From positions 1 through 64,000 of the forward strand of contig JAJNNX010000009.1 of the NCBI GenBank assembly GCA_023159155.1: a DNA stretch of 64,000 nucleotides, read 5' to 3'. Positions within the stretch are counted from its first letter, which is position 1; every line of letters begins with the position of its first letter. This DNA is from Ustulina deusta (lineage: Eukaryota > Ascomycota > Sordariomycetes > Xylariales > Xylariaceae). Shown here piece after piece: positions 63,747 to 64,000 of this stretch. Made by a program: the position numbers and the translations under genes. The notes beneath the pieces were generated by a model, which saw only the letters and a list, made by a program, of their open reading frames with translations, searched no databases and was not told where the DNA came from.

Positions 63747-63829
63747 AATTGCTAGCCAGATACTATTATTTATTAAAGTTTTAGCTTTTTTAGTTTATTT
63801 AGTATTATAGGGTTTTTTTGTAATATAAT

Positions 63830-64000
63830 CAGGGTTGGTAAAAATACTATAGTATTTTTTTAGTATTTTAGTATTACTAATACTAGGCTAGTATTAGTCA
63901 GTATTAGTACAGAAAAAAAAAATTTTAGTAAGTAAATATTTACTAATTTTTTTTTAGTATTAGTATAGTAAATACTAAGGAATACTAAAATACTAAAGTA
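63830..64000 (+). mobile_element. Possible hAT-like transposon end, cut by the window
   Basis: A cagggttggtaaaaa start resembles hAT terminal repeats. It is followed by 160 bp filled with agtatt and aatact motifs in both orientations, as in subterminal binding regions. The other end is outside the window, so neither inverted repeat nor the 8-bp duplication can be checked. Confidence 0.35.

Overview
The window comes from a filamentous ascomycete (Pezizomycotina). Genes carry short GT-AG introns of about 45-140 nt. Gene islands of ordinary composition alternate with very AT-rich, TpA-rich blocks in which copies of a repeat differ mainly by C-to-T and G-to-A changes, the usual mark of repeat-induced point mutation (RIP). 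I cannot name the species.

Layout: 1-8450 is a RIP-degraded block. 8670-9590 holds a pair of direct repeats. 9886-30507 is a gene island: a DHA2-type MFS transporter, an LTR retrotransposon copy (family A, 12292-17210), an O-methyltransferase, a Pth11/SAT5-like seven-helix membrane protein, a second O-methyltransferase on the minus strand with a RIP-type premature stop, a solo LTR of family A, an NRPS-like synthetase with adenylation, thiolation and thioesterase domains (A-T-TE), and a secreted tyrosinase. 30745-52101 is one more family A element blown up to 21 kb by nested insertions: LTR element B, a short non-coding LTR element C inside B's LTR, a TA-flanked inverted-repeat transposon D, and LTR element E with a solo C LTR inside it. 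52139-53592 holds an LTR-like piece, a 19-bp minisatellite and a cluster of short palindromes. 53593-55206 is a complete cytochrome P450. 55885-61977 holds relics: a Tad-like LINE tail, a solo B LTR, a long RIP-destroyed TPR-CHAT gene and a DUF6594-like membrane tail. The window ends in what may be the edge of a hAT-like element.

How the genes may work together: the A-T-TE enzyme belongs to the fungal family that activates and dimerises aryl-2-keto acids such as phenylpyruvate or 4-hydroxyphenylpyruvate to furanones, quinones or dioxolanones. A secreted tyrosinase starts 300 bp downstream on the same strand. This resembles the melA/tyrP pair of Aspergillus terreus (aspulvinone E to Asp-melanin). 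The O-methyltransferases, transporter and P450 are plausible tailoring and export genes, but at least one methyltransferase is damaged, so the cluster may be decaying. The product is inference.

The most unexpected content is the TPR-CHAT gene at 58.5-61.6 kb. No long open frame remains, but a 130-135 bp tandem repeat reads as the fungal TPR repeat, and the CHAT motifs follow in one frame with the protease His and Cys codons changed by transitions.
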